DNA of 11,591 bases from Bacteroidetes bacterium UBA4408. Lineage in GTDB: Bacteria > Bacteroidota > Bacteroidia > UBA4408. Every line of letters begins with the position of its first letter. Within the stretch, counting starts at the first letter, position 1. Below, in pieces: positions 1 through 7,091 of the stretch. Where the stretch lies: contig DGQS01000159.1 of assembly GCA_002389785.1 (NCBI GenBank), positions 1-11,591 of the forward strand. The letters run 5' to 3'. The notes below the pieces were generated by a model. The model saw only the letters and a program-made list of their open reading frames with translations, did not search any database and was not told the origin of the DNA. The position numbers and the translations under genes are program-made.

Positions 1-834
1 ACCGAAGAACAAAAACAAAAATATTTAAGACCGTTGGCTAGTGGTGAATGTATTGGTGCATTCTGTTTATCAGAACCTGAAGCAGGGTCTGATGCAACTT
101 CCCAAAGAACAACAGCCATTGATATGGGAGATCACTATTTGTTGAATGGTACAAAAAACTGGATTACCAATGGTGTAAATGCAAAATACTATTTGGTAAT
201 TGCCCAAACAGATGTTTCTAAGGGGCATAAAGGAATTAACTGTTTGATTGTTGAAGAAGGCATGCCGGGATTTATCAAAGGCCCAAAAGAAAATAAAATG
301 GGAATTAGGGCAAGTGATACCTGCTCATTGCAGTTTACTGACGTAAAAGTCCCTAAGGAAAATAGAATTGGTGAAGATGGTTTCGGATTTAAATTCGCTA
401 TGAAAACCTTATCAGGCGGACGTATTGGATTTGCTGCACAAGCTTTGGGAATTGCCCAAGGTGCTTATGAATTATCATTGCAATACAGTAAAGAAAGGAA
501 AGCTTTTGGCAAACCCATCTCTGAGCACCAGGCTGTCGCATTTAAGTTAGCAGATATGGCAACCCGTATTGAAGCAGCCCGTTTGTTAGTATATAAATCT
601 GCCTGGTTAAAGGATCAACATATGAATTTTGACCACGCCAGTTCAATGGCAAAGTTATTTGCCAGCGAAACAGCTATGTGGACAACTACAGAGGCTGTTC
701 AGGTTCACGGAGGTTACGGATACGTTAAAGAATACCATGTAGAAAGATTGATGCGTGATGCAAAAATCACTCAAATTTATGAAGGTACAACCGAGGTTCA
801 AAAAATTGTAATCTCTCGAAATATACTCTCGTAG
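1..834 (+). CDS. Acyl-CoA dehydrogenase, C-terminal part (5' end outside window)
   Basis: FAD-dependent acyl-CoA dehydrogenase, which makes the trans-2,3 double bond in an acyl-CoA and passes electrons to electron-transfer flavoprotein in fatty acid or amino acid breakdown. The frame is open from base 1 (reading [16 protein letters not shown]), so the true start lies upstream. A TTG at 34 is only an internal leucine codon. The 277 visible residues are roughly the last three quarters of a family of about 380. Seen: the first family signature, [14 protein letters not shown] (residues 18-31), the second signature, QVHGGYGY followed by ERLMRD, and IYEGTTEVQ near the end. The Glu at residue 261 in that last motif is where short- and medium-chain enzymes carry the catalytic base. 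It most resembles butyryl-CoA dehydrogenase-like enzymes, but substrate length cannot be read from sequence. It converges with the HAD gene, leaving 5 bp between stops. Confidence 0.95.
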   Translation, partial: TEEQKQKYLRPLASGECIGAFCLSEPEAGSDATSQRTTAIDMGDHYLLNGTKNWITNGVNAKYYLVIAQTDVSKGHKGINCLIVEEGMPGFIKGPKENKMGIRASDTCSLQFTDVKVPKENRIGEDGFGFKFAMKTLSGGRIGFAAQALGIAQGAYELSLQYSKERKAFGKPISEHQAVAFKLADMATRIEAARLLVYKSAWLKDQHMNFDHASSMAKLFASETAMWTTTEAVQVHGGYGYVKEYHVERLMRDAKITQIYEGTTEVQKIVISRNILS

Positions 835-839
835 TTATT

Positions 840-1532
840 TTATAACAATGTCTTTAATTCATGCAGCGAGTGAATTTCATAACTCACTTTTTCTGCATGA
901 ATTTTTTTTTGCGGATTAAAAAAAACCTGATCCATCCCAAAATTTCGGGCTCCTACAATATCTTGTTGTAAACTATCTCCAATCATTAACGATTCTGAAA
1001 CTGTTGATTGAGTCAAGCTTAATGCATATTCAAAAATTTCCGGTTCGGGCTTTTTACAATTGGCATCTTCTGAGGTAATGATATGCTTAAAAAAAGGCGC
1101 TAAATTCGATTGTTCCAACTTAATATATTGCACTTCATTAAATCCATTGGTAATAATGTGCAAGTCGTAACGTTGCTTTAGGTATTGCAATACTTCTAAA
1201 GCATGAGGAAATAAATTTTTCTTTAGTGGGCTTTCCCTTAAATAATATTCTCCTAATTTCAAAGAGAGCTCATAATCATTGATATTGAACTCAAGTAAAG
1301 CCTTGTGAAAACGAGTATTTCTCAAGGTTAGTCTATCGATCAATCCCTTGCGATAGTCTTCCCATAATTGCTCGTTTATATGCTCATAACAACTTATGAA
1401 AGCTTTTTCCGAAGGGATGCCTATATCAATCAAATTATAAGCTGTTATTAATTCGCTTAGAGTTTGATTTGAGTTACTTTCAAAATCCCACAATGTATGA
1501 TCAAGATCAAAAAAAATAGTTTTGTATCGCAT
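840..1532 (-). CDS. HAD-superfamily hydrolase, YjjG-type pyrimidine nucleotidase
   Basis: Haloacid dehalogenase phosphatase of the YjjG (noncanonical pyrimidine nucleotidase) family, about 230 residues as usual. YjjG enzymes dephosphorylate UMP, dUMP, dTMP and modified pyrimidine nucleotides, which helps keep odd pyrimidines out of DNA. Seen: motif I FFDLDHT with nucleophile Asp9 and acid/base Asp11; helical cap at about residues 20-95; motif II IITNG (Thr128); the family stretch from EVQYIKLEQS to FFKHIITSE; motif III lysine in CKKPEPEIF (160-161); and motif IV MIGDSLQQDI (Asp186, Asp191). All catalytic positions are present. Its ATG lies inside the end of the upstream membrane-protein gene (26-bp overlap), which implies co-transcription and perhaps coupled translation. 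The C-terminal codons also form the neighbour's terminator hairpin. Exact substrate is inferred, not shown. Confidence 0.88.
   Translation of the reverse strand: MRYKTIFFDLDHTLWDFESNSNQTLSELITAYNLIDIGIPSEKAFISCYEHINEQLWEDYRKGLIDRLTLRNTRFHKALLEFNINDYELSLKLGEYYLRESPLKKNLFPHALEVLQYLKQRYDLHIITNGFNEVQYIKLEQSNLAPFFKHIITSEDANCKKPEPEIFEYALSLTQSTVSESLMIGDSLQQDIVGARNFGMDQVFFNPQKKIHAEKVSYEIHSLHELKTLL
856..910 (+). terminator. Intrinsic terminator of the acyl-CoA dehydrogenase, inside the HAD gene
   Basis: A perfect 11-bp inverted repeat, AATTCATGCAG (856-866) and CTGCATGAATT (893-903), encloses a second helix AGTGA/TCACT (869-873 with 884-888). A run of T at 902-910 follows on the + strand. The opposite strand has no T-run after the hairpin, so it should act only on + transcripts. 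It starts 22 bp after the dehydrogenase stop and lies wholly within the 3' coding end of the convergent phosphatase gene. Confidence 0.85.
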
Positions 1533-1977
1533 TAAATAAAGGCTTGTATAAATAATAGGAAGTTGCCGACCAAAAAACCACTGATCCTACTAAATAAAGA
1601 TAAACTCTTTTCTTAACCTTGAAATAACGCAAAGCTATAAAACTACCAATTGGTATAGATAAAAGTAAAGGCGTAAGAAATGCTATACCCAATAATCCAA
1701 ACCGTCGCTTTGTTTGAACTATTAACTTATTTTTCCGGGTAAATTTCCGTTTAAAAGGAGAAATAATTTTCTTCCTTTCTCTTCGCTCCTTCAATTTCAA
1801 TATTAAGTATTCGCTGCTATTTACAAAAATAAACACTCCCAAAAATCCTCCTGAACAGGTAACCAAAAACGATTTATAAAATGGGAATCCAAAACCTAAA
1901 GCCAGCGGTACACTTCCTAAAACAAATTTAACAGTGCTCAATAAAAACACAGCTATTATCTCAACCATCCCATTCAT
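1507..1977 (-). CDS. Small conserved membrane protein, four predicted membrane segments
   Basis: A 156-residue inner-membrane protein. Hydrophobic segments lie at about residues 5-27, 33-56, 94-117 and 124-146. They form two hairpins joined by a strongly basic loop (61-92) with about 16 Lys/Arg, which should face the cytoplasm. The second half (GLLGIAFLTPLLLSIPIGSF, then VYLYLVGSVVFWSATSYYL) loosely recalls the 'small multidrug export' (PF06695) layout, but this is a resemblance in pattern only and no function should be assigned. Two in-frame ATGs (codons 1 and 4) could serve as the start; the first is chosen because nothing favours the second. Its end overlaps the start of the nucleotidase gene by 26 bp, and it lies 88 bp after upp, so it probably belongs to the same transcript. 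Confidence 0.75.
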   Translation of the reverse strand: MNGMVEIIAVFLLSTVKFVLGSVPLALGFGFPFYKSFLVTCSGGFLGVFIFVNSSEYLILKLKERRERKKIISPFKRKFTRKNKLIVQTKRRFGLLGIAFLTPLLLSIPIGSFIALRYFKVKKRVYLYLVGSVVFWSATSYYLYKPLFNAIQNYFF

Positions 1978-2065
1978 AAGTGTTGTATTTGACTTTTTAC
2001 TCCTGAGAATTTAACCAAATTAAATTTCATACAAATGTTACAGGGTGATGAGAAACTTTAAACTT

Positions 2066-2713
2066 TTATGATTTAACACCAAAAGCTAAATCCCCGGCAT
2101 CTCCTAATCCTGGAACAATGTAAGATTGTGCTGTCAGTTCTTCATCTACAGCTCCCATCCAAAAGCTAACATTTTCGGGCAAGTGGAGCTTCGCATAGTT
2201 TAGACCTTCGTTACTGGCTATTAAAGAAACAATGTGGGTATGCTTGGGTTTACCCTTTTTTAAAAGGGCATTAAAAGTTAAAACCATTGAAGTGCCCGTT
2301 GCCAGCATTGGGTCGCATAAAATCAAAATGCGGTCTTCCAAATCAGGACTGGCAAGATATTCTACTTGCACATCAAAAGTTCCATCTTTATGGTGTTTCC
2401 GGTAGGCCGATATGAAAGCATTATCAGCTTGGTCAAAATAATTTAATATTCCTAAATGCAAAGGAATACCTGCTCGTAAAATCGTAGCTACAACCGGCTG
2501 TTCTGATAATCGGGGAACTTTAGCTGTTCCTAAGGAAGTTGTTACATCCTCGGAAACATAGTGCATTTTTTTACTTATTTCATATGCAAATATTTCTCCC
2601 ATGCGTTCCATATTTCTTCTAAAACGCATGCGATCACATTGAATTTGTTCATCCCTAATTTCAGCGATAAATTCGTTGAATATCGAATTCTCATTTCCAA
2701 GTATTTGAATCAT
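2066..2713 (-). CDS. upp: Uracil phosphoribosyltransferase
   Basis: Converts uracil plus PRPP to UMP and pyrophosphate in cytoplasmic pyrimidine salvage (EC 2.4.2.9). Seen: the pyrophosphate loop ILRAG (78-82); the PRPP-binding motif ILCDPMLATGTS (131-142), the Upp version of the phosphoribosyltransferase signature; and the uracil-binding C-terminal segment YIVPGLGDAGD (198-208). Length of 215 matches the usual 208-218. The start is the ATG giving MIQILGN, with no purine-rich ribosome site, as is normal in this phylum. It is the first gene of a probable set with the membrane protein and the YjjG-type nucleotidase, two of which act on pyrimidines. The upstream side is insulated by the lipoprotein terminator, so upp needs its own promoter. 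I could not find a convincing one, but a perfect 15-bp dyad sits 50 bp before the start. Confidence 0.96.
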   Translation of the reverse strand: MIQILGNENSIFNEFIAEIRDEQIQCDRMRFRRNMERMGEIFAYEISKKMHYVSEDVTTSLGTAKVPRLSEQPVVATILRAGIPLHLGILNYFDQADNAFISAYRKHHKDGTFDVQVEYLASPDLEDRILILCDPMLATGTSMVLTFNALLKKGKPKHTHIVSLIASNEGLNYAKLHLPENVSFWMGAVDEELTAQSYIVPGLGDAGDLAFGVKS

Positions 2714-2762
2714 GTTACTAGTGTTTTAACGTGTTTTTGCAGGCATTGAAGTTAGTTAATAA

Positions 2763-2777
2763 TTCGATAGTATCGAA
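2763..2777. promoter_or_regulatory. Perfect 15-bp dyad upstream of upp, possible operator
   Basis: TTCGATA (2763-2769) is followed by one G and then TATCGAA (2771-2777), a perfect 7+1+7 inverted repeat ending 49 bp before the upp start. A one-base loop is too tight for an RNA hairpin, so a protein-binding site on DNA is the simpler reading. No regulator gene is nearby and there is no second copy in the window. Confidence 0.35.
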
Positions 2778-2856
2778 GAATAATTTTTGCTTTTCTCGAT
2801 CCTTCTGTCAATCAATCCTTTTTATCTGACCAATAACTATTACCCAATAATTGGAC

Positions 2857-2892
2857 AAAAAAAAAGTCCTGCAACTTGGTTGCAAGACTTTT
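2857..2892 (-). terminator. Intrinsic terminator of the lipoprotein gene
   Basis: Read on the minus strand, AAAAGTCTTGCAAC (2892-2879), loop CAA, and GTTGCAGGACTTTT (2875-2862) form a 14-bp stem with one U-G pair, followed by further T residues to 2857. It begins 18 bp after the lipoprotein stop codon and separates that gene from upp. Confidence 0.92.
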
Positions 2893-2910
2893 AGTATCAA
2901 TAATTAGTAC

Positions 2911-3423
2911 TTATTGCTTGCTGTAAGTTACCGTAAGTGTATACATTACCCCAGTTCCAAAATCCATTTGCTGAGTACCCTTTAAGGTGTTGGCATCTAA
3001 CTGCAGAATTGTAAAATCTGAGCTGTTTGAAGTACCAGCATCCATAGTTATTACAGTTTGTGCAGAATTAAATATCCAAGTTCCTGTGGTGGTAGCTGGC
3101 TCTGTTGCGCATTGAACTTTTGCATCAAGCACATACGAACCGTTGGTATTGAATACAGTAATATCATCAACACTACAAGGCGAAAGTTGAGCATAAATAT
3201 TTGTTACCATCACACCATTTGCATTCCAATCAATTGCCGGATCACAGGTTAAGGCTGTTACTTTCCAACTTTTCCCTGTTAACAATTCTGTTTTTGTAGG
3301 AGCAGGTGCAGGTGTTGGTGTTACTGTTTCTTCTTCCTTATCCTTTTTACATCCTGAAAATAAGGTAGCAGATACTGCACCCATCATTAATAAAGCAAAA
3401 AGCGATGTCTTAATTTTTTTCAT
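2911..3423 (-). CDS. Lipocalin-like lipoprotein, probably surface-exposed
   Basis: A 170-residue lipoprotein. The N-terminus MKKIKTSLFALLMMGAVSA is a signal peptide ending in the lipobox LFSGC, with Cys25 as the lipidated residue. Phe at -3 is slightly unusual. The residues after Cys25, KKDKEEE, are rich in Lys/Asp/Glu like the lipoprotein export signals that carry Bacteroidota lipoproteins to the outer face of the outer membrane. A Thr/Pro/Ala linker (33-45) leads to a beta-rich domain beginning LLTGKSWKVTAL (48-59), which with TTGTWIF (112-118) and its alternating strands resembles the lipocalin-like families common in this phylum. Three further cysteines (60, 83, 105) could allow a disulfide. 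Ligand and role are unknown. It is a single-gene unit with its own terminator; the gap of about 200 bp upstream probably holds its promoter. Confidence 0.82.
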   Translation of the reverse strand: MKKIKTSLFALLMMGAVSATLFSGCKKDKEEETVTPTPAPAPTKTELLTGKSWKVTALTCDPAIDWNANGVMVTNIYAQLSPCSVDDITVFNTNGSYVLDAKVQCATEPATTTGTWIFNSAQTVITMDAGTSNSSDFTILQLDANTLKGTQQMDFGTGVMYTLTVTYSKQ

Positions 3424-3478
3424 GTGATTTTTTTTTAGTTGATATGTAAATATAACTCCATTTAATTTGGTCGTTTTT

Positions 3479-3486
3479 CAAAAATA
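3479..3486 (-). promoter_or_regulatory. Possible -7 element for the lipoprotein gene
   Basis: The minus strand reads TATTTTTG, a full match to the Bacteroidota -7 consensus TAnnTTTG, 56 bp before the start codon. No TTG lies at the usual 19-nt spacing: the nearest is 14 nt away (3503-3501). The call is therefore weak in this AT-rich gap. The rest of 3424-3621 shows no gene. Confidence 0.35.
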
Positions 3487-3621
3487 CTAAAATTTTAATT
3501 CAATTATCATAAATTTCCAACACCACTTTTTCCCTGGCATGTTCAATACACATCCTTATTTTGTAAAAATTGAATCTGTAGTACACTTAAATCAAGCTTC
3601 GGTACAAACAAAAAAACCATG

Positions 3622-4536
3622 CTATTTCTTAAGTAGTTTTAAAGGAAAGGGTAATCGATTAATTTTTAAGTGCAAGTACTCGCACTCCTTAGAACCAAAA
3701 CTTTTGTAAAATCGAGCCAGATTCTTGTCGTTAGAGCCTTCAAAGTCAAAGGTTAAATTGCGTTGCGAATTTTCTTTAATAAAATGATCAATTAAAAAAG
3801 GCATTGCACCATTTTTCTTTGCTGTGGCATTCGTTGCCGAAAAAAGGAAAATTACTTTAGTGTGACTTTGTACAAAAAAAGCACCGGCACAAAGTTCTCC
3901 TTTAGGAGTAAATACACCCCAACTTGCTCCACATCCTGCAGCAATACTATGATTAATAAGTTGTTGAATTTGACGGTATTCCTTTCCTTTTAAATGCTTT
4001 ATATCTTTGCCCTTATTCCTTCTAAATAACTTTATTATTAAAGCTGGGTCAACTTTATATTCAACCTGTAACTTTTGTTTAACAGCCTTTGTAATATTAC
4101 GAAGTGTATTTACAGTGTAATGAGTTCTTAATGCAGGATAACTTGCTATTAAATCAAGTTCATGAGTTAAATTTGCTTTAGTTTTAAAATTAGGTGAATC
4201 AAGCGAATTATATTTGTTTAAGTTAATCTCAATAAATTTATAGCTAGTGGGTATTGCAGATAAGAACTCATCCACTTTTTGCGGACTAAGTCGACTTACT
4301 GAAAAAACTCCCAACTGTTGTGTAAACGCTGGTTGAAATAAATAATTTATGCCTAACTTTCTTCTACCTGTTAAAGGCATTACCGACACATAATCCTCCT
4401 CAACCAATGCATTCCAATTTGGACAAACAATATCTAAATACCAGCTGTATGCATAAATGTTTCCATTAAAAGAATTACGAATGCACGCATCCCAGCGAGC
4501 ATAGTCTATTTGCGAATTCAAAAGAAATTGTATCAC
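3622..4536 (-). CDS. FemAB/GNAT-like acyltransferase of the surface-sugar cassette
   Basis: A 304-residue cytoplasmic protein of the GNAT fold, closest in pattern to the FemAB-like/BioF2-like acetyltransferase group. Seen: the N-terminal half carries a first degenerate GNAT-like lobe; the second lobe has WGVFTPKGELCAGAFFVQSHTKVIFLFSA (206-234) and the typical end region FDFEGSNDKNLARFYKSFGS (264-282). Members of this group transfer amino acid or acyl groups to peptidoglycan precursors or sugars; the donor and acceptor here are not known. The start is GTG, because the reading frame has no ATG close by and this GTG falls 6 nt after the stop of the deacetylase-like gene. That spacing supports translation as one operon with the two genes upstream. 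It is the last gene of the cassette. I found no convincing hairpin terminator after it, only a T-run. Confidence 0.78.
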   Translation of the reverse strand: MIQFLLNSQIDYARWDACIRNSFNGNIYAYSWYLDIVCPNWNALVEEDYVSVMPLTGRRKLGINYLFQPAFTQQLGVFSVSRLSPQKVDEFLSAIPTSYKFIEINLNKYNSLDSPNFKTKANLTHELDLIASYPALRTHYTVNTLRNITKAVKQKLQVEYKVDPALIIKLFRRNKGKDIKHLKGKEYRQIQQLINHSIAAGCGASWGVFTPKGELCAGAFFVQSHTKVIFLFSATNATAKKNGAMPFLIDHFIKENSQRNLTFDFEGSNDKNLARFYKSFGSKECEYLHLKINRLPFPLKLLKK

Positions 4537-4542
4537 GTTACC

Positions 4543-5853
4543 TCACTGTTTAGTTGCTGCATATTCCAGCATTTCTAAATATACTTTGCTCCACCCCTTC
4601 CAAAACTTATATTCTGCAACAGTTTCATTGTGCCATAAACTAATAAAAGTTCCTTTTACCTTGTGCACCTCATCAATTATTTGTTTAATGCGAACTATGC
4701 TTTCTTCGGGACTTAACTGCAAATAAAAGTTGAGTGTTGCGTCCATTACTTGAAATGGATGCAGCCGCAATTTGGTTTCTATTTCAAGGTCCAGATCATA
4801 AAAATTAAAGCTATCGCAAATGCTCGCCCTAAATCCTATTTCAGAAGCATAGCCCATTGTATAATCATCGGTGATGTCTAAATTTATAAGATTACGATAT
4901 GTTTCCGGAAAAGTTAGCTTTAAAAAATGTTGACGACTTCTAATTATTTCTCTGTTCAATACTTTGGCCAAACCATGTACCTCTCGTTCAAGTTTATCAA
5001 CTTTAAAATTTGAGTTGTAGGAAGGATGTATACCAACATCCGATGTATCAGCGATTGATTTAATTAAATACCTGAATCGTTGACTGCGTGTTGGAACATT
5101 TTTATCATTTAATCCATACGCTGCAAAAAGAAAAAAATAAATCGGATGCAAATTATACTTGGCATGCAAGTCGTGCAACAACTTATATGTGTCATAAGGA
5201 TCTGCTTGCATACCCAGAATTACTTTTGCTCGTTCGGCAAATTCTTTAAAATCAAATTTTGAGAAGGAACGCAAGGATGCCCCAATGCTGCGCATAAAAC
5301 CTTTTTCACGAAAAGCGAAAGCATTGTCTATATCAATAGTAGGAATGTGCGAAAATTTTTTTATTGGAAAATTCACTTCAGGATACTTTACTGCCAGCAA
5401 TTGCTTTATTTTTTCAGCCCAAATATTAACTAAGGGTAAATGCAAAAAATTATTCTGAAAAGCCAAACTTTCAAGTGCTTCAAATCGGTTGTGTTTGTCG
5501 TGAATAGTTGGCAAATATTCTTCATAACGACTAACCAAATAAAAACTTGCTGCAAAAGGATCAAATGGTAGGGTTGCACTTCTACTCGTTGGAAAAAATG
5601 CTTTGGTTCCTTCCCAATCAAAAACAGTGATCTCTTGATCCTTAATTCCTGTCTCCAATAAAAATGGTTTCGACATAAAAAAAAGTTCGTCGCCAAAAGC
5701 ATGACCAGAATAATTTATTTTTGCTCCATCGTGTAATTTGAATTCATTTACATTGTCAGTCAACTTAACAGTTACACCCAAGACATCAGTAAAAATTAAA
5801 CGAAAAATATACCGAATACGGTTATTTATTTTGGGTGTATATACTAGAATCAT
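4543..5853 (-). CDS. Polysaccharide deacetylase-like protein (CE4-related)
   Basis: A 436-residue protein with an N-terminal domain of unknown function (about 1-165, the DUF7033-type region often found before this enzyme) and a NodB-like C-terminal part (about 168-430). Seen: PTIDIDNAFAF (171-181), in the place of the TFDD motif, with Asp174 and Asp176; VGIHPSYNS (273-281), in the place of the HxxxH zinc motif; RQHFLKL (307-313); LRLHPFQVMDATL (362-374); and SLWHNE (405-410), where family members carry the catalytic His. Classical members remove acetyl groups from N-acetylated sugars. Here only His276 of the HxxxH pair is kept and the second position is Asn280, so activity or metal use may differ. 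There is no signal peptide, so it probably acts on a cytoplasmic precursor. Its ATG overlaps the epimerase stop (ATGA), and the acyltransferase follows after 6 nt. Confidence 0.78.
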   Translation of the reverse strand: MILVYTPKINNRIRYIFRLIFTDVLGVTVKLTDNVNEFKLHDGAKINYSGHAFGDELFFMSKPFLLETGIKDQEITVFDWEGTKAFFPTSRSATLPFDPFAASFYLVSRYEEYLPTIHDKHNRFEALESLAFQNNFLHLPLVNIWAEKIKQLLAVKYPEVNFPIKKFSHIPTIDIDNAFAFREKGFMRSIGASLRSFSKFDFKEFAERAKVILGMQADPYDTYKLLHDLHAKYNLHPIYFFLFAAYGLNDKNVPTRSQRFRYLIKSIADTSDVGIHPSYNSNFKVDKLEREVHGLAKVLNREIIRSRQHFLKLTFPETYRNLINLDITDDYTMGYASEIGFRASICDSFNFYDLDLEIETKLRLHPFQVMDATLNFYLQLSPEESIVRIKQIIDEVHKVKGTFISLWHNETVAEYKFWKGWSKVYLEMLEYAATKQ

Positions 5854-7037
5854 TTCGACAAAGGTTGAATCGTAGATACTTCTGATTTAGCAGCAAATAC
5901 AGCAAGCATTTCACCCGCAATAAATTCTGCTGCTTTACCATCGCCAAAAAGCGGAGGAAAATTAATTGAATTGATGTTCAAATAAGAGTTAAAAGTGGAG
6001 GTAATTATTTCAAAATTAGTATCGGCCAACTTAGCCGCTCCGCACTCAACAAGTTCTACCCATTCTGTTTGGGCTCGCAATATAATACAGGGTTTTTCAA
6101 AAAAGAATGCTTCTTTTTGAACTCCTCCTGAATCTGTTATTATTAATCTAGCATTTTTTTCAAGCGCAATCATTTCTAAAAATGAAACAGGCGGAATTAT
6201 CTTTAAGAGCGAATTCGCCATTATTTCAGCATAAAGACCGGGAGAAAGATTTTTCTCTAACAATTTTGACGTACGAGGATGAAGGGGAATAATAAACGGT
6301 ATTTTTTGCTGAACAGATAAGCTGTTAAAGGATTCAAAAATTGCACTCAATCGTTCGGGTTCATCGGTATTATTATTACGATGTATAGTAGCTAAAATAA
6401 AACTACTTGTTTGCAGGTTCAATGTTTGTAAAATACTTGTTTTCTTTTCAGCAACTTTAGCGAAGTAAACACTATTGTCAAACATCACATCACCACAATG
6501 ATAAATATTAGGTGCATCTGCAACAGGATGCTTGCTTTTATCGGTTTTAAATCCCTCCTTCACCAGGTTCGCATAACCAGCCTTTGTTGGAGAAAATAAT
6601 AGGGTTGAAACATGATCACACAAAATGCGGTTTATTTCTTCCGGCATTGCCTTGTTAAAAGAGCGCAAACCAGCCTCAATGTGAACTAAAGGAACATGCA
6701 TTTTCGAAGCCGCAATTGCTCCTGCCAAGGTCGAATTTGTATCACCATACACCACCATACAGTCAGGCTTCTCACTTTCCAATATTTCTTCAATACCAAT
6801 TAGCATGGATGCTGTTTGTCTACCGTGAGAACCACTTCCTACATTAAGGTTATAACTAGGTTTGGGTATTTCAAGTTCATCAAAAAACACCAACGACATT
6901 GCTGCATCGTAGTGTTGTCCGGTATGCACAATAATTTCAGTAATCTGATCTGAAAAATTGTTCCTAATTGCACGACTAAGTGCTGCAGCTTTAATAATTT
7001 GAGGACGCGCACCAATAATGGTAAGTATTTTCAACAT
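5850..7037 (-). CDS. wecB: Non-hydrolysing UDP-N-acetylglucosamine 2-epimerase family enzyme
   Basis: Inverts C2 of a UDP-N-acetyl sugar, normally giving UDP-ManNAc for surface polysaccharides. Length of 395 is typical for this GT-B-fold family. Seen: the N-terminal IIGARPQIIKAA (7-18, Lys16); VHTGQHYD (37-44); YGDTNST (97-103, Asp99); HIEAGLRS (119-126, Glu121); MPEEINR (131-137, Glu133 and Arg137); TIHRNNN (217-223, His219); IPLHPRT; and TDSGGVQKEA (301-310), which binds the nucleotide sugar. These match the catalytic set known from E. coli WecB. The GARPQ form rather than GTRPE also occurs in enzymes of the WbpI kind that act on UDP-diacetamido-uronic acids, so the substrate is open. It heads the tightly linked three-gene cassette, 54 bp after radC. 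No good Bacteroidota promoter is visible in that gap, so read-through from radC is possible. Confidence 0.92.
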   Translation of the reverse strand: MLKILTIIGARPQIIKAAALSRAIRNNFSDQITEIIVHTGQHYDAAMSLVFFDELEIPKPSYNLNVGSGSHGRQTASMLIGIEEILESEKPDCMVVYGDTNSTLAGAIAASKMHVPLVHIEAGLRSFNKAMPEEINRILCDHVSTLLFSPTKAGYANLVKEGFKTDKSKHPVADAPNIYHCGDVMFDNSVYFAKVAEKKTSILQTLNLQTSSFILATIHRNNNTDEPERLSAIFESFNSLSVQQKIPFIIPLHPRTSKLLEKNLSPGLYAEIMANSLLKIIPPVSFLEMIALEKNARLIITDSGGVQKEAFFFEKPCIILRAQTEWVELVECGAAKLADTNFEIITSTFNSYLNINSINFPPLFGDGKAAEFIAGEMLAVFAAKSEVSTIQPLSK

Positions 7038-7091
7038 GCTGTTGTATCAGTATTATGATTAAACAAGATTTGAAGTCAATAATGTAGACTC

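Noticed and set aside
34..36. TTG at 34 as the start of the acyl-CoA dehydrogenase
   Set aside because: The frame is open to base 1 and the residues before it ([10 protein letters not shown]) belong to the family, so the gene simply begins outside the window.
2561..2749. 62-codon + strand frame across the upp start, and a similar 64-codon frame at 3058-3252
   Set aside because: Antisense to upp and to the lipoprotein gene; no recognisable protein features.
3601..3621. T-run on the minus strand just after the acyltransferase stop as a terminator
   Set aside because: No stable stem precedes it, so it does not qualify as an intrinsic terminator.
5430..5702. 90-codon minus-strand frame inside the deacetylase-like gene
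   Set aside because: Out-of-frame shadow of a gene with clear family motifs.
7052..7079. TTGACT-N16-CATAAT on the minus strand before the epimerase gene
   Set aside because: Resembles the E. coli sigma70 pattern, but the Bacteroidota primary sigma factor uses TTG/TAnnTTTG; likely chance in AT-rich DNA.
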